A stretch of 64,000 nucleotides of DNA from the NCBI RefSeq assembly GCF_018413605.1, contig NZ_JAHCDN010000001.1:1860001-1924000 (forward strand). The letters run 5' to 3'. Under the pieces are notes generated by a model. The model did no database searches and was not told the origin of the DNA. It saw only the letters and a program-made list of their open reading frames with translations. Both the position numbers and the translations under genes were made by a program. The DNA is from Variovorax sp. PCZ-1. Lineage in GTDB: Bacteria > Pseudomonadota > Gammaproteobacteria > Burkholderiales > Burkholderiaceae_C. Of the stretch, positions 34,312-45,899 are shown piece after piece; within the stretch, counting starts at the first letter, position 1, and every line of letters begins with the position of its first letter.

Positions 34312-36342
34312 TTATTTGTTGAACCAAACGAAGTAGCTCAGCATGGCGAACACACCCAAGAGCATCACCAGCGCATAGTGATAGATGTAGCCCGTTTGCA
34401 AGCGACGCACGATGCCAGAGATCCAGCCGACTAGCTTCCAAGAGCCATTCACAAAGCCAGTTTCAATGATGCCTTGATCTCCGCCCTTCCAGAAGGCGAG
34501 GCCAAGCCCACGCGCACCGCGAGCGAGCACGTTTTCATTGAACCAATCCATGTAGTACTTGTTTTCAAGCAGGTTGTAGATCGGCATCACGCGAGCTTTG
34601 ATTGCAGCAGGCAAAGCAGGGTTGACCATGTACATGTAATACGAGAGCGCCACGCCTGCGACAGCAAGCCAGAAAGGCAGCGTAACGAAGGCATGCGCAG
34701 CGTATTGCACCGAGCCATGGAACATGGTGGCCAGTTGCGCCATAGCAGGATGCTTGGCTGCATCAACCACAATAGCATCTTTGAAGAAATCACCGAAGAG
34801 CATGGGCTGCACGGTCATGAAGCCGATCACGACGGACGGAATCGCCAGCAGCAGCAAAGGCACGGTCACCACCCATGGGCTCTCGTGAGGTTTCTCGTCA
34901 TGGCCATGGTGATCGCCGTGGTGATCATCATGATGCGCATCCGGATTTTGGTCATAACGCTCTTCGCCATGGAAGACCAAGAAATACATGCGGAAAGAGT
35001 AGAAGGCGGTGACGAACACGCCTGCGAGCACGGCGTAGTAGGCAAACGTCGCGCCAGGCAAGTTAGCAAACTTCGCCGCTTCAATGATGTTTTCTTTGGA
35101 GTAGAAACCAGCAAACAGCGGCGTGCCGATCAAAGCCAGCGAGCCGAGCAGCGACGTGATCCAAGTGATCGGCATGTATTTGCGCAAGCCGCCCATGTAG
35201 CGAATGTCTTGGTTGTGATGGCAACCCATGATCACCGAGCCTGCGCCGAGGAACAGGAGCGCTTTAAAGAAAGCGTGCGTCATGAGGTGGAACACAGCCA
35301 CCGAGTAAGCCGATGCACCGAGCGCGACCGTCATGTAGCCGAGCTGGGATAGCGTGGAGTAAGCCACCACGCGCTTGATGTCGTTTTGAATGATGCCTAG
35401 AAAGCCCATGAAGAGCGCAGTGATCGCGCCAATCACCATGATGAAGCTGAGCGCTGCGTCAGACAACTCATAAATCGGCGACATGCGCGCCACCATGAAG
35501 ATACCCGCCGTCACCATCGTGGCGGCGTGGATCAGCGCAGAAATCGGCGTAGGGCCTTCCATCGAATCAGGCAGCCACACATGCAACGGGAACTGAGCAG
35601 ACTTGCCCATCGCGCCGATGAAGAGGCAAATGCAGATCACGGTGATCAGCATCGCTTCTTGACCGAAGAAGACCCAAGGGAATTCGACAGCAGCGAGCTC
35701 TTGCACTTTGGCAAACACTTCGGTGTAGTTGAAGCTGCCCGTGTAAGCCGCGATCAAACCAATGCCCATGATGAAGCCAAAATCACCCACGCGGTTGACC
35801 AAGAAGGCTTTCATATTGGCAAAAATCGCCGTGGGTTTGTTGTACCAAAAGCCGATCAGCAGGTACGACACCAAACCCACGGCTTCCCAGCCGAAGAAAA
35901 GCTGGAGCAAGTTGTTGCTCATCACGAGCATGAGCATGGAGAAGGTGAAGAGCGAGATGTAGGCGAAGAAGCGGTTGTAGCCCTCATCTTCTTCCATATA
36001 GCCGATAGTGTAGAGATGCACCATGAGCGAGACGAAGGTGACGACGCACATCATCATCGCCGTGAGGCCATCGACGAGGAAGCCGATTTCCATTTTCAGG
36101 CCGCCGATAACCATCCAGGTGTAGATGGTTTCGTTGAAGCGCGCGCCATCAATCACTTTCACCAAGGTTTGTGCCGAGATGATGAAGGCGATGAGCACAC
36201 CGAGGATGGTGAGGAAATGCGAGAGGCGGCGGCCAATCCAGTTGCCGCCGAGCTGCGTGCCCAAGATACCGGCGAGCAAGGAGCCCACTAGCGGGGCTAG
36301 CGGCACAGCCAGCAGTGTTGATGCAGAAAGTGTTGCGCTCAT
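34312..36342 (-). CDS. nuoL: NADH-quinone oxidoreductase subunit L
   Basis: The 676-residue subunit is the most distal proton pump of complex I, with about 16 helices including the long lateral helix near the C-terminus. Conserved stretches are FFGWEAVGLVSYLLIGFW, GAMGKSAQFPLHVWLPDSMEGPTPISALIHAATMVTAG and VAYSTLSQLGYM. A His/Asp-rich cytosolic or periplasmic loop (about residues 455-480: DAHHDDHHGDHHGHDEKPH) is inserted between helices and is longer than in E. coli. Confidence 0.97.
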   Translation of the reverse strand: MSATLSASTLLAVPLAPLVGSLLAGILGTQLGGNWIGRRLSHFLTILGVLIAFIISAQTLVKVIDGARFNETIYTWMVIGGLKMEIGFLVDGLTAMMMCVVTFVSLMVHLYTIGYMEEDEGYNRFFAYISLFTFSMLMLVMSNNLLQLFFGWEAVGLVSYLLIGFWYNKPTAIFANMKAFLVNRVGDFGFIMGIGLIAAYTGSFNYTEVFAKVQELAAVEFPWVFFGQEAMLITVICICLFIGAMGKSAQFPLHVWLPDSMEGPTPISALIHAATMVTAGIFMVARMSPIYELSDAALSFIMVIGAITALFMGFLGIIQNDIKRVVAYSTLSQLGYMTVALGASAYSVAVFHLMTHAFFKALLFLGAGSVIMGCHHNQDIRYMGGLRKYMPITWITSLLGSLALIGTPLFAGFYSKENIIEAAKFANLPGATFAYYAVLAGVFVTAFYSFRMYFLVFHGEERYDQNPDAHHDDHHGDHHGHDEKPHESPWVVTVPLLLLAIPSVVIGFMTVQPMLFGDFFKDAIVVDAAKHPAMAQLATMFHGSVQYAAHAFVTLPFWLAVAGVALSYYMYMVNPALPAAIKARVMPIYNLLENKYYMDWFNENVLARGARGLGLAFWKGGDQGIIETGFVNGSWKLVGWISGIVRRLQTGYIYHYALVMLLGVFAMLSYFVWFNK

Positions 36343-36350
36343 ATTCTTGA

Positions 36351-36659
36351 TTAACCTTTGAGCGTGTTGAGTTCGTCCACCGAGATGCTGGACTTATTGC
36401 GGAACAGCAGCACGAGAATGGCCAGGCCAATCGCAGACTCTGCTGCAGCCACGGTGAGAATGAAGAACACGAAAACTTGACCGTGCAGATCACCCAAGTA
36501 GTAGGAGAAAGCGATGAAGTTCATGTTCACCGCCAAGAGCATCAGCTCAATGGCCATGAGGAGAATGATCAGGTTTTTACGGTTCAAGAAAATGCCGATC
36601 ACCGAGAGCGCAAACAGCAGCGCACCCAAGGTGAGGAAATGGCCGAGGGTTAAGCTCAT
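36351..36659 (-). CDS. nuoK: NADH-quinone oxidoreductase subunit K
   Basis: The 102-residue three-helix subunit shows the conserved acidic residues of the proton path: [17 protein letters not shown] with Glu at about 36, and [20 protein letters not shown] with Glu at about 72. Its start overlaps the stop of nuoJ by 4 bases. Confidence 0.97.
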   Translation of the reverse strand: MSLTLGHFLTLGALLFALSVIGIFLNRKNLIILLMAIELMLLAVNMNFIAFSYYLGDLHGQVFVFFILTVAAAESAIGLAILVLLFRNKSSISVDELNTLKG

Positions 36660-37327
36660 GCTTTGCTCCCTTCTATTTTTACATCATTTTGGCCTGTAGC
36701 CGGCGTAGGATCTGCGCTAGGTGCTACTGGTTTTGTAGCATCCATCTTGATGATCTCCATGCGATCATGCGCCTTCACGCGCACCTGGTCGCCTGCATCC
36801 ACATGCTTGCTATCCTTGCGCTCACGCAGTGTGAGTGCAATCGCGGCCACGATACCTACGAGCAGCAGCACAGCAGCCACTTCCATTGGATAAATGTATT
36901 TCGTATAGAGCAATACACCGAGCGCTTTTGTATTGTTGGCCTGAGCAGCAATAGCTTCAGGACTAAATCGTGGCTCTGTCCAGAAAAATCCTTTCATCAG
37001 AACGATAGCCATTTCTGCTGCAATCAAAGCGCCTATACCTGCTGCCAATGGGAAGTGCGTCCAAAAGCCCTTACGAATCGTGTCCATATTGATATCCATC
37101 ATCATGATCACGAAGAGGAAGAGCACCATCACCGCGCCCACATACACGAGCACGAGGGTGATCGCCAAGAATTCTGCTTTGAGCAAAATCCAAATCGCAG
37201 CGGCTTGGAAGAAAGCGAGTACGAGATACAACGCGGCATGCACCGGGTTGCGCGCCGTGATCACGCGAAATGCTGCGAACAACAAGATCGCTGAAAAAGC
37301 GTAGAAGAGACCTGTTTTGATATCCAT
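36656..37327 (-). CDS. nuoJ: NADH-quinone oxidoreductase subunit J
   Basis: The 223-residue subunit has five helices, including [33 protein letters not shown] with the conserved Glu and the pi-bulge-like YVGAVMVLF. After the last helix the hydrophilic tail is extended by a Rep-A element ([20 protein letters not shown], about residues 198-217). The tail is not conserved in the family, so the insertion is probably neutral. It overlaps nuoK by 4 bases. Confidence 0.95.
   Translation of the reverse strand: MDIKTGLFYAFSAILLFAAFRVITARNPVHAALYLVLAFFQAAAIWILLKAEFLAITLVLVYVGAVMVLFLFVIMMMDINMDTIRKGFWTHFPLAAGIGALIAAEMAIVLMKGFFWTEPRFSPEAIAAQANNTKALGVLLYTKYIYPMEVAAVLLLVGIVAAIALTLRERKDSKHVDAGDQVRVKAHDRMEIIKMDATKPVAPSADPTPATGQNDVKIEGSKA
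36675..36741 (+). repeat. Rep-A copy 13, in the nuoJ tail (antisense to the gene)
   Basis: Plus-strand GCCGGCGTAGGATCTGCGCT, AGGTGCTACTGGTTTTGTAGCA. The gene reads the other strand as [15 protein letters not shown], in register with the nnr copy (IAARADSMPANGQFD). The inner GCTAC and GTAGC arms pair. Confidence 0.82.
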
Positions 37328-37351
37328 TTTTGTTGTTCTTTAAATGGTGAA

Positions 37352-37867
37352 TCAGCGGTATTTCGCATCAGCCGCTTTAGCAGCCGCGATTTCTTTTTCG
37401 TAGCGGTCGCCCACGGCCAGCAACATGTCTTTGGTGAAATACAAATCACCGCGCTTTTCGCCGTGGTATTCCAAAATATGCGTCTCAACGATGGAATCCA
37501 CTGGGCAGCTTTCTTCGCAGAAGCCGCAGAAGATGCATTTGGTCAGATCAATGTCGTAGCGCGTGGTGCGGCGGCTGCCGTCTGCGCGCACATCGCTTTC
37601 AATGGTGATCGCCATCGCGGGGCACACGGCCTCGCAGAGCTTGCAGGCGATGCAGCGCTCTTCGCCATTTTCATAGCGGCGCAGGGCATGCAGGCCACGA
37701 AAACGGGGCGACATCGGTGTTTTTTCTTCGGGAAACACCACCGTGATCTTCCGACGAAAAGCATGCTTACCGGTGAGCGCAAAGCCCTTGAAGAGCTCAA
37801 TCAGCATAAAGCTGGAGAGAAAATCTTTGAGCGAAAAGCCCGGAGTAGCGAGAGTAGTCGTAGCCAT
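37352..37867 (-). CDS. nuoI: NADH-quinone oxidoreductase subunit I (2x[4Fe-4S] ferredoxin)
   Basis: The 171-residue subunit holds the two [4Fe-4S] clusters N6a and N6b. The ligands are visible as [12 protein letters not shown] and [19 protein letters not shown]. It passes electrons from NuoG towards NuoB. It begins 9 bases after nuoH ends on the minus strand. Confidence 0.98.
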   Translation of the reverse strand: MATTTLATPGFSLKDFLSSFMLIELFKGFALTGKHAFRRKITVVFPEEKTPMSPRFRGLHALRRYENGEERCIACKLCEAVCPAMAITIESDVRADGSRRTTRYDIDLTKCIFCGFCEESCPVDSIVETHILEYHGEKRGDLYFTKDMLLAVGDRYEKEIAAAKAADAKYR

Positions 37868-37876
37868 ATGCCCGCC

Positions 37877-38959
37877 TTATTTCCAAATATTCCAAGGAGT
37901 CTGCATCCACAGACCAACCACCACCAGCCACACCAATGTGACGGGGATAAAAATCTTCCAACCCAAGCGCATGATCTGGTCATAGCGGAAGCGCGGGAAT
38001 GTGGCGCGCACCCAGATGAAGAGGCTCACCACGCAGAAGGTCTTCACGCCAAGCCAAATCCAGCCAGGAATCCAATTGAACAGAGCACTATCAATCGGCG
38101 GCAACCAGCCACCCAAGAACATGATCACAGCGAGGATCGACACCAGCCACATGTTCGCATATTCAGCCAAGAAAAACATCGCGAACGACATGCCGGAATA
38201 CTCCACCATGTGGCCAGCCACGATTTCTGATTCACCTTCCACCACGTCAAACGGATGGCGGTTCGTCTCGGCAATGCCGGAGATGATGTACACGACAAAG
38301 ATAGGCAGCAAGGGCAACCAATTCCACGAGAGGAAGTTCAACCCCATCTCAGCAAAGTAGCCCTGCCCCTGGCTTGTAACGATGCCCGTCATGTTCAAGG
38401 TGCCGGCCACCATGAGCACGACCACGAAGCAAAAGCCCATGGCGATTTCATAGCTCACCATTTGCGCCGATGCACGCAATGCGCCCAAGAAAGCGTATTT
38501 GGAATTCGATGCCCAACCCGCGATGATCACGCCATAGACTTCCATCGACGTGATCGCCATCAGGAACAGCAAGCCCGCATTGATATTGGCCAGCGCCATA
38601 TCAGGGCCAAAAGGCACAACAGCCCATGCGGCCAGCGCAGGCATGATCGTCATGATCGGGCCGATAAAGAACAAGCCCTTGCTCGCGGCTGCGGGCAAGA
38701 TGATTTCTTTGGTGAGCAGCTTCAATGCATCCGCAATCGGCTGCAGCAGACCAAAGGGGCCAACGCGATTGGGGCCAAGGCGAATCTGCATCCAGCCGAT
38801 GAACTTGCGCTCCCAGAGCGTGAGGTAAGCCACCGCGCCCATCACGGGCAGCGTGACAGCGATGATCTTCATCAGCGTCCAGATCACAGGCCATGCGAGG
38901 CCTTGCCACCAGTTGGCAACGATCAAGCCGTTTGCCCAAGCGTGAAAAGCATCAATCAT
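37877..38959 (-). CDS. nuoH: NADH-quinone oxidoreductase subunit H
   Basis: The 360-residue subunit forms the quinone-binding chamber at the membrane interface. Conserved stretches include [36 protein letters not shown] and the acidic loop [40 protein letters not shown]. The start overlaps the stop of nuoG by 4 bases. Confidence 0.98.
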   Translation of the reverse strand: MIDAFHAWANGLIVANWWQGLAWPVIWTLMKIIAVTLPVMGAVAYLTLWERKFIGWMQIRLGPNRVGPFGLLQPIADALKLLTKEIILPAAASKGLFFIGPIMTIMPALAAWAVVPFGPDMALANINAGLLFLMAITSMEVYGVIIAGWASNSKYAFLGALRASAQMVSYEIAMGFCFVVVLMVAGTLNMTGIVTSQGQGYFAEMGLNFLSWNWLPLLPIFVVYIISGIAETNRHPFDVVEGESEIVAGHMVEYSGMSFAMFFLAEYANMWLVSILAVIMFLGGWLPPIDSALFNWIPGWIWLGVKTFCVVSLFIWVRATFPRFRYDQIMRLGWKIFIPVTLVWLVVVGLWMQTPWNIWK

Positions 38960-41082
38960 GCGGTCACCTCGTCAAGCATGCCGACTTTGCTGCCAGCCTT
39001 TGCATCAGCAGTCGCTTGCAAAGCAGGTGAACGGCGGGTGAGGCTGTCGAGTTGATAGAGTGTTGCAGTGGCTGGCTCTGCAGCAGCTTTGCTCAGATCA
39101 ATTGCTGCGCTGGTTGCATTGCTCAGCTTGGCAGCAGCCACAAATTCTGTGTCGCCATTCAGAGCTTTCGCCGCTACGTCTTGCGCCGTTTCGAATTCAA
39201 AGCCGGGCAAGCTCAGCATGTTTCCGAGCACGCGCAGCACTTTCCAGCCGGGGCGCGTTTCGCCCAAAGGCTTCACCACGCCGTGGAAACTTTGGATACG
39301 GCCTTCGGCGTTGATGAATGTTCCAGCGGTTTCTGTGAATGGTGACACTGGCAGCAGCACATCGCTGAAAGCCATGTTCGTTTTGAACGGGCTGAACGTG
39401 ACGACCATATCGGCTTGCACAGCGGCTTTAGCAGCAGTGTCATGCTCTGGCTCTGTGCCGAGCAAGATCAGGGCTTTGAGGCCAGATTGCATTTGCGCAG
39501 CATTCTTGCCACCCATTAATGGCTGAGCACCTACCAGTTGTGCGCCCACAGTGTTTGCTGCTTCTGTGAGGTAGCCCACAGTCGCACCTGTTTGCTGGCC
39601 GATCCAATTGGCCAAAGCCAACAGGCTAGCTGCATTCGCATGATGTGCAGCGGCATTGCCCAGCAGAATCGCTTTGCGCTCGCCTTTGAGTAAAGACTTC
39701 GCAATCTTTTGCGCGGCTTCAGTTGCATTGCCCGCGGCAGGAGGTTGAACGCCCTTCTCTGCTGCCACTGCTGCAGCCACATCAGCCAGAGCCTGCGCCC
39801 ACTGAGCAGCTGGCACGGTGATGCTGTTGGCTACAGGCATCGCCCATGAATTCGATCTGTACGCTACTGAATTAATAGCATTCACCGCACATCCCTTACG
39901 TGCGGACTGGCGAATTCGTTGTGCAAACAGCGGATGATCTTTACGCAGATTGCTGCCCACGATCAAAGCGCTTTGCAGGCTGGAAAGCGAGGCAATCGAA
40001 GTGCCAAGATAACGCACGCCTTCAGACTTTCCAAACTCCGCATTGCGCAAACGCGCATCCACGTTGTCCGAGCCTAAGCCACGCACAAGCTGCGTGGCGA
40101 GATACAGCTCTTCCAGCGTGCTGTGTGGGCTGAGCAATGCGCCAATCGCATCTGCGCCCTGCTCCGTTTTGATTTGCTTCAAACCATTCGCCACGTATTC
40201 CAGCGCGGTCTGCCAATCCACCTCTTTCCACTGGCCGCCTTGCTTGAGCATCGGTTTGGTCAAGCGGTCTTCGCCATTCAACGCCTCGTAGCTGAAACGA
40301 TCACGGTCTGCGATCCAGCATTCATTCACCGCTTCATTTTCAAACGGCACAACGCGCATCACTGCATTGTTTTTCACCTGAACGATCAAGTTCGCGCCTG
40401 TGGAATCATGCGGGCTCACTGATTTGCGGCGCGAGAGTTCCCATGTGCGGGCGCTGTAGCGGAAAGGCTTGCTGGTCAAAGCGCCGACTGGGCAAATATC
40501 GATCATGTTGCCGGAAAGCTCAGAGTCAACAGTCTCGCCCACAAAAGTCTCGATCTCAGCATGCTCGCCGCGATGGCTCATGCCCAGCTCCATGCTGCCG
40601 GCCACTTCTTGGCCGAATCGCACGCAGCGGGTGCAGTGGATGCAGCGGCTCATCTCTTCCATCGAGATCAGAGGACCCACGTCTTTGTTCGCCACCACAC
40701 GCTTTTCTTCATCGTAGCGCGAGCTGCTCTTGCCATAGCCCACCGCCAAATCTTGCAACTGGCACTCACCACCCTGATCGCAAATCGGGCAATCCAGCGG
40801 GTGATTGATCAGCAAAAACTCCATCACCGATTGCTGCGCCTTGATCGCCTTATCGCTCTTCGTGCGCACGATCATGCCTTGCGTCACAGGCGTGGCGCAA
40901 GCGGGCATGGGCTTGGGTGCTTTTTCTACATCGACCAAGCACATGCGGCAATTCGCCGCGATGCTCAGCTTCTTGTGATAGCAAAAATGCGGAATGTAGG
41001 TGCCACACTTCTCGGCCGCATGCATGATCATGCTGCCTTCAGTGATCTCTACTTTCTGACCGTCGATATCTAGTTCAACCAT
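38956..41082 (-). CDS. nuoG: NADH-quinone oxidoreductase subunit G
   Basis: The 708-residue iron-sulfur subunit has an N-terminal [2Fe-2S] domain ([22 protein letters not shown]), the [4Fe-4S] N5 ligands ([18 protein letters not shown]), and N4 ([16 protein letters not shown]), followed by the molybdopterin-type domain. The start [12 protein letters not shown] is preferred to the ATG at 41100 because it matches the usual N-terminus and has a purine-rich site upstream. Residues around 405-420 ([15 protein letters not shown]) resemble the Rep-A-derived peptide in nnr, but weakly. Confidence 0.97.
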   Translation of the reverse strand: MVELDIDGQKVEITEGSMIMHAAEKCGTYIPHFCYHKKLSIAANCRMCLVDVEKAPKPMPACATPVTQGMIVRTKSDKAIKAQQSVMEFLLINHPLDCPICDQGGECQLQDLAVGYGKSSSRYDEEKRVVANKDVGPLISMEEMSRCIHCTRCVRFGQEVAGSMELGMSHRGEHAEIETFVGETVDSELSGNMIDICPVGALTSKPFRYSARTWELSRRKSVSPHDSTGANLIVQVKNNAVMRVVPFENEAVNECWIADRDRFSYEALNGEDRLTKPMLKQGGQWKEVDWQTALEYVANGLKQIKTEQGADAIGALLSPHSTLEELYLATQLVRGLGSDNVDARLRNAEFGKSEGVRYLGTSIASLSSLQSALIVGSNLRKDHPLFAQRIRQSARKGCAVNAINSVAYRSNSWAMPVANSITVPAAQWAQALADVAAAVAAEKGVQPPAAGNATEAAQKIAKSLLKGERKAILLGNAAAHHANAASLLALANWIGQQTGATVGYLTEAANTVGAQLVGAQPLMGGKNAAQMQSGLKALILLGTEPEHDTAAKAAVQADMVVTFSPFKTNMAFSDVLLPVSPFTETAGTFINAEGRIQSFHGVVKPLGETRPGWKVLRVLGNMLSLPGFEFETAQDVAAKALNGDTEFVAAAKLSNATSAAIDLSKAAAEPATATLYQLDSLTRRSPALQATADAKAGSKVGMLDEVTA
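39843..39882 (+). repeat. Possible degenerate Rep-A copy inside nuoG
   Basis: The right half GCTACTGAATTAATAGCAT matches the right half of the nnr copy (GCTATTGAATGAATAGCAT) at 17 of 19 bases, but the core is poorly matched. It is translated in the same frame as the nnr copy. It could be a decayed element or chance. Confidence 0.4.
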
Positions 41083-41096
41083 GTTCTTCTCTCTGG

Positions 41097-42512
41097 TCAC
41101 GCAGCCACAGGTGCTTTTTCAGCGGTTTTTTGAGCCGCATCAATCTTCGCTGCAAACTCCGAACGGAAATGCTTGAGCATCGCGCGCACGGGCATGGCCG
41201 CAGCATCGCCCAAGGCGCAGATGGTGCGGCCCATGATGTTTTCTGCCACGTTGTCGAGCTTCTGCAAATCTTCGGGGCGACCTTGGCCGTGGTGGATGCG
41301 ATCCACCATGCGCCAGAGCCAGCCTGTGCCTTCGCGGCATGGCGTGCATTGGCCGCAGGATTCATGCATGTAAAAGTACGAGAGGCGCAGCAGGCTTTCC
41401 ACCATATCGCGCGTCTCATCCATCACGATCACCGCGCCTGAGCCGAGCATGGAGCCAGCTTTGGAGATGGAGTCGTAATCCATCGTGCATTGCATCATCA
41501 CATCGGCGGGGAGCACCGGGGCGGAAGAACCGCCGGGGATCACCGCTTTGAGTTGCTTGCCGCCTTTGACACCACCTGCCAATTCAAGCAGCTTTGCAAA
41601 AGGTGTGCCCATCGGCACTTCATAGTTGCCAGGCTTTTCTACATCCCCAGACACAGAGAAAATCTTCGTGCCACCGTTGTTCGGCTTGCCGCACTCGAGA
41701 TAGGCTTGGCCACCGTTGCGGATGATCCACGGCACAGCAGCAAACGTCTCAGTGTTGTTGATCGTGGTGGGCTTGCCGTAGAGGCCGAAGCTGGCGGGGA
41801 ATGGTGGCTTGAAGCGCGGCTGGCCTTTTTTGCCTTCAAGTGATTCAAGCAAAGCGGTTTCTTCTCCGCAGATGTATGCACCGAAGCCGTGGAAGGCATG
41901 GAGCTGGAATTTGAAGCCGCTATTGGCGACGTTATCGCCCAACAAGCCCGCAGAGCGCGCTTCTTCCAAGGCCTCTTCAAAGCGCTCATACTCTTTGAAG
42001 ATTTCGCCATGGATGTAGTTGTAGCCGACTGATGCACCAATCGAGTAGCCCGCAATGATCATGCCTTCGATCACTATGTGCGGGTTGAACATCAAGATAT
42101 CGCGGTCTTTGCATGTGCCTGGCTCGCCTTCATCGGAGTTGCAGACGATGTATTTCTGACCGGGGAATTGGCGGGGCATGAAGCTCCACTTGAGTCCGGT
42201 AGGAAAGCCCGCGCCGCCACGGCCACGCAGAGCAGAAGCTTTGAGCTCGGCAATCACTTGATCGGCTGTCATACCTGCGGCGATTTCTTTGCCTTCGGCA
42301 TCTTGCATGGCGGGCAGCTTATTGCCTTGTGCATCTACCCCGAGAATCTTGCGCAGGGCTTGGTAGCCGCCGCGTGTGAGGTAATCTTTCAAGCGCCAGT
42401 TGTTGCCATCGAGATCGGCATAAATTTGCGGATTGATGTGTCGGCCGTGGAAGCAGGTTTCTACGCCCTTGGCTTGGAATTGAGAGAGGATTTGTGTTGC
42501 GGTTGTCATCAC
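41097..42512 (-). CDS. nuoF: NADH-quinone oxidoreductase subunit F (NADH- and FMN-binding)
   Basis: The 471-residue subunit oxidises NADH. It shows the glycine-rich [15 protein letters not shown] for [24 protein letters not shown], and the [4Fe-4S] N3 site [15 protein letters not shown]. Its 3' end abuts the start of nuoG. Two adjacent ATGs (42512 and 42509) are possible starts. Confidence 0.98.
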   Translation of the reverse strand: MMTTATQILSQFQAKGVETCFHGRHINPQIYADLDGNNWRLKDYLTRGGYQALRKILGVDAQGNKLPAMQDAEGKEIAAGMTADQVIAELKASALRGRGGAGFPTGLKWSFMPRQFPGQKYIVCNSDEGEPGTCKDRDILMFNPHIVIEGMIIAGYSIGASVGYNYIHGEIFKEYERFEEALEEARSAGLLGDNVANSGFKFQLHAFHGFGAYICGEETALLESLEGKKGQPRFKPPFPASFGLYGKPTTINNTETFAAVPWIIRNGGQAYLECGKPNNGGTKIFSVSGDVEKPGNYEVPMGTPFAKLLELAGGVKGGKQLKAVIPGGSSAPVLPADVMMQCTMDYDSISKAGSMLGSGAVIVMDETRDMVESLLRLSYFYMHESCGQCTPCREGTGWLWRMVDRIHHGQGRPEDLQKLDNVAENIMGRTICALGDAAAMPVRAMLKHFRSEFAAKIDAAQKTAEKAPVAA

Positions 42513-42520
42513 ATTTCCTT

Positions 42521-43009
42521 TTAAGCTGGGGTGGCGGTTTTCAAACCGTCAATCAACTGATCGAGCTTGTCGTGGCTCATGAAGCTGCACATGCTGCGAT
42601 CATTCACGAGCATCACGGGTGCATCTGCGCATGCGCCCAAGCACTCGCTGGGCTGCACGGTAAACATCTTGTCTTTCGTCGTGCCATAAGGCTCCACGCC
42701 GAGCTTGCTGCAGACATGCTCCAGCGCCTTTTGGCCGCCGCGAAGCTGGCAAGGCAAATTCGTGCATACATTGAGCTTGTATTTGCCCACCGGCTTTTGG
42801 TTGTACATGTTGTAGAAGGTGGTAACTTCATGCACCGCCATCACAGGCATGCCCAAATACTCGCCAATCTGTTTTTCAGCCTCCGGGCTGACCCAGCCCT
42901 GCTCGTCTTGCACGATGGACAAGCAGGCCATCACGGCAGACTGCTTTTGGTCTGATGGGTACTTCGCTACTTCTTTATCGAAGCGTTGTTTGGTAGCTTC
43001 AGCAATCAT
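42521..43009 (-). CDS. nuoE: NADH-quinone oxidoreductase subunit E
   Basis: The 162-residue thioredoxin-like subunit carries the [2Fe-2S] N1a cluster with ligands in [13 protein letters not shown] and [17 protein letters not shown]. It pairs with NuoF in the peripheral arm. It overlaps the end of nuoD by 4 bases. Confidence 0.98.
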   Translation of the reverse strand: MIAEATKQRFDKEVAKYPSDQKQSAVMACLSIVQDEQGWVSPEAEKQIGEYLGMPVMAVHEVTTFYNMYNQKPVGKYKLNVCTNLPCQLRGGQKALEHVCSKLGVEPYGTTKDKMFTVQPSECLGACADAPVMLVNDRSMCSFMSHDKLDQLIDGLKTATPA

Positions 43010-44259
43010 CTGTCAATCTCTCCAAACACCACGTCCATGGTTCCAATGACTGCAACAGCATCGGCAATCATGTGGCCACGGCTCATTTCATCCATTGCGG
43101 CCAAGTGTGCGAAGCCGGGAGCGCGAATCTTCAAACGGTAAGGCTTGTTCGCACCATCGCTCACCATGTAAATGCCGAACTCGCCTTTTGGATGCTCAAC
43201 GGCGGCATAGGCTTCGCCCTCGGGCACGGCAAAGCCTTCGGTGAAGAGCTTGAAGTGATGGATCAGCTCTTCCATGTTGGATTTCATGGATTCGCGGTCT
43301 GGCGCGGCGACTTTGTGATTGTCGGTGATCACTGGGCCTGGGTTAGCACGCAGCCAAGCCACGCATTGCTTGATGATGCGGTTGGATTGGTTCATCTCTT
43401 CCATGCGCACCAAGTAGCGGTCATAGCAATCGCCGGTTTTGCCGACGGGGATATCGAAATCCATGCGGTCGTACACGTCATACGGGCGCTTCTTGCGCAG
43501 ATCCCAAGCGATACCTGAGCCACGCAGCATCGCGCCTGTGAAGCCGAGATTTTTCGCGCGCTCGGGTGTGACGATGCCGATGCCGACAGTGCGTTGCTTC
43601 CAAATACGGTTGTCAGTTAAGAGCGTGTGATATTCAGCGAGGCATTGGTCAAAGCGCTTGGCAAAATCTTCGATGAAGTCCAAGAGCGAGCCTTGGCGGT
43701 TGTCGTTCATTTTGGCCAGTGCCTTGGCATTGCGCACTTTGCTGGCTTTGTATTGCGGCATCGTGTCGGGCAGATCGCGATACACGCCACCAGGGCGGAA
43801 GTAGGCCGCATGCATGCGCGCGCCGCTCACGGCTTCGTACATGTCAAACAAATCTTCGCGCTCGCGGAAGGCGTAAAGCATGATGGCCATCGCGCCGCAA
43901 TCGAGGCCGTGGCAACCGATCCAGAGCAAATGATTGAGCAAACGCGTGATTTCGGAATACATCACGCGGATGTATTGCGCACGCTCTGGCACCTCAATAC
44001 CCATCATCTTCTCGATCGTGAGGCAATAAGCATGCTCATTGCACATCATCGAAACGTAATCCAAGCGATCCATGTAGGGCAGCGATTGGATGTAGGTGCG
44101 CGTCTCGGCGAGCTTTTCTGTGCCACGATGCAATAGGCCGATGTGTGGATCAGCGCGTTGGATCACTTCGCCATCTAGCTCGAGCACGAGACGCAGCACG
44201 CCGTGGGCGGCGGGATGCTGAGGCCCGAAGTTGAGGGTGTAGTTCTTAATTTCTGCCAT
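43006..44259 (-). CDS. nuoD: NADH-quinone oxidoreductase subunit D
   Basis: The 417-residue 49 kDa-type subunit forms the quinone-binding pocket with NuoB. Recognisable are [21 protein letters not shown] (the His region near the quinone), [20 protein letters not shown] and the C-terminal DVVFGEIDR. There is a separate nuoC, so C and D are not fused here, unlike in enterobacteria. Confidence 0.98.
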   Translation of the reverse strand: MAEIKNYTLNFGPQHPAAHGVLRLVLELDGEVIQRADPHIGLLHRGTEKLAETRTYIQSLPYMDRLDYVSMMCNEHAYCLTIEKMMGIEVPERAQYIRVMYSEITRLLNHLLWIGCHGLDCGAMAIMLYAFREREDLFDMYEAVSGARMHAAYFRPGGVYRDLPDTMPQYKASKVRNAKALAKMNDNRQGSLLDFIEDFAKRFDQCLAEYHTLLTDNRIWKQRTVGIGIVTPERAKNLGFTGAMLRGSGIAWDLRKKRPYDVYDRMDFDIPVGKTGDCYDRYLVRMEEMNQSNRIIKQCVAWLRANPGPVITDNHKVAAPDRESMKSNMEELIHHFKLFTEGFAVPEGEAYAAVEHPKGEFGIYMVSDGANKPYRLKIRAPGFAHLAAMDEMSRGHMIADAVAVIGTMDVVFGEIDR

Positions 44260-44879
44260 TACTGCACCTTCGGCGCAATGCCGCCGTAGTTGTCTTCACG
44301 AATAATGCGAGGCACGACCTCACGCAGCTCAACGGTGACGGGCTGATAGATCACGCGCTTTTTCTCAGCGTCGTAACGCATTTCCACATGGCCATTCATC
44401 GGGAAATCTTTGCGGAAGGGGTGGCCGATGAAACCGTAGTCCGTCAAGATGCGGCGCAGATCGTTGTGACCTTCAAAGACGATGCCAAACAAATCGAAGG
44501 CTTCACGCTCGTACCAGTTGGCCGATGCCCAGATGTCGTTAACTGAAGCCACCATCGGCACATCGTCTTCAGCGGCGTAAACCTTGACGCGCAGGCGCTG
44601 ATTGAGGCTCACAGAGAGCAAATGCAGCACGACGCAATAGCGTGGGCCGTCGTAAGCGCCATCCTTGTATTGCGAATAATCGATACCGCAAAGATCAAGC
44701 AATTGCTCAAACTTGCAACCCTCAGCATCTTGCAAGATGAGGCATGCCCTGTGATAGTCGGCAGCCGAGACGACGACAGTCACTTCACCAAGCTTGGAAG
44801 AAATGCGTTTGATTTTGGAGCCGAGTGCTGCTTGCACAGCATCGAGCGTGGTTTGTGGGGCAACGGTAAATTCACTCAT
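44259..44879 (-). CDS. nuoC: NADH-quinone oxidoreductase subunit C
   Basis: The 206-residue 30 kDa-type subunit has the signature [44 protein letters not shown]. It shares one base with the start of nuoD. It acts structurally in the peripheral arm. Confidence 0.98.
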   Translation of the reverse strand: MSEFTVAPQTTLDAVQAALGSKIKRISSKLGEVTVVVSAADYHRACLILQDAEGCKFEQLLDLCGIDYSQYKDGAYDGPRYCVVLHLLSVSLNQRLRVKVYAAEDDVPMVASVNDIWASANWYEREAFDLFGIVFEGHNDLRRILTDYGFIGHPFRKDFPMNGHVEMRYDAEKKRVIYQPVTVELREVVPRIIREDNYGGIAPKVQ

Positions 44880-44891
44880 GTGCTTGTGCCC

Positions 44892-45377
44892 TCACGCCCG
44901 AGCAATCGTCTGCGTGCGACGAATTTTTTGCTGCAATTGAATGATGCCGTAAACCAAGGCTTCAGCAGTAGGCGGGCAGCCGGGCACATACACATCCACG
45001 GGCACGATACGGTCACAGCCGCGCACCACGGAATAGCTGTAGTGGTAGTAGCCACCGCCATTGGCGCATGAGCCCATGCTCATGACCCAGCGCGGCTCAC
45101 TCATTTGGTCATAGACCTTGCGCAGCGCTGGAGCCATTTTGTTGCACAGCGTACCAGCCACGATCATCAAATCCGATTGACGCGGACTGGGGCGGAAGAC
45201 GACGCCGAAGCGATCCAAATCGTAGCGAGCGCAGCCAGCATGGATCATCTCCACGGCGCAGCAGGCCAAGCCAAAGGTCATCGGCCAGAGCGATCCGGTT
45301 TTTGCCCAGTTGACCACGGTGTCATAACTCGTGGTCACGAAGCCTTCTTTGAAAACGCCTTCAATCATTGCAAGCAC
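44892..45377 (-). CDS. nuoB: NADH-quinone oxidoreductase subunit B
   Basis: The 161-residue PSST-type subunit binds the terminal cluster N2. The Cys ligands are visible in [13 protein letters not shown] (tandem Cys), [11 protein letters not shown] and [16 protein letters not shown]. It passes electrons to quinone at the interface with NuoD. Confidence 0.98.
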   Translation of the reverse strand: MLAMIEGVFKEGFVTTSYDTVVNWAKTGSLWPMTFGLACCAVEMIHAGCARYDLDRFGVVFRPSPRQSDLMIVAGTLCNKMAPALRKVYDQMSEPRWVMSMGSCANGGGYYHYSYSVVRGCDRIVPVDVYVPGCPPTAEALVYGIIQLQQKIRRTQTIARA

Positions 45378-45441
45378 TCCAGGTTGCTAATGCCATTTTT
45401 GATGCCATCAGCAGCGGGAAACATGTCCCATCAATCTCAAC

Positions 45442-45801
45442 TTATTCCCAATCCAGCGCGCCTTTTTTCCATTCGTAGATGAAGCCCACGACAAGGATAG
45501 CGAGAAAGACCATGACTGACCAGAAACCGACTGGGCCAATTTCGCGCAGAGCCGCAGCCCAGGGGAAAAGGAAGGCAATTTCCAGATCAAACAAAATGAA
45601 GAGAATGGCCACGAGGTAGTAGCGCACATCGAATTTCATGCGGGCATCTTCGAAGGCTTCGAAGCCGCATTCGTAAGGAGAATCTTTGGCCGCATCAGGC
45701 TTGCGGGGGCCGAGCACGTAGCCGAGCACTTGAGGAACAACACCTACGCCAATGCCGACGAGGATGAACAGCAAAATCGGCAGGTATTCTTGGAGATTCA
45801 T
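45442..45801 (-). CDS. nuoA: NADH-quinone oxidoreductase subunit A
   Basis: The 119-residue three-helix subunit has [41 protein letters not shown], the conserved core of NuoA. The start MNLQEYLP is preferred to an upstream in-frame ATG at 45852 because it matches the usual length and has GGAG-like bases close by. It is the first gene of the 14-gene complex I operon, downstream of tRNA-Leu. Confidence 0.97.
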   Translation of the reverse strand: MNLQEYLPILLFILVGIGVGVVPQVLGYVLGPRKPDAAKDSPYECGFEAFEDARMKFDVRYYLVAILFILFDLEIAFLFPWAAALREIGPVGFWSVMVFLAILVVGFIYEWKKGALDWE

Positions 45802-45899
45802 GTCGTGTGCTCTGTCTGCAATACTTGAGTATGAAGCATTTTGTGCTTTCACTCGGACAAAGCGGCTCAGGTTTTAGCCTGAGCCGCTTGTCTTTGATT

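Noticed and set aside
34474-36291. Long plus-strand open frames antisense to nuoL
   Set aside because: They have extreme His/Arg/Glu composition, show no motifs, and oppose a fully conserved gene, so they are shadows of GC-rich third positions.
39843-39882. A certain Rep-A insertion in nuoG
   Set aside because: Only the right half aligns well. The protein stretch is only a few residues longer than I expect for the family, so chance or heavy decay cannot be separated; it is listed with low confidence.
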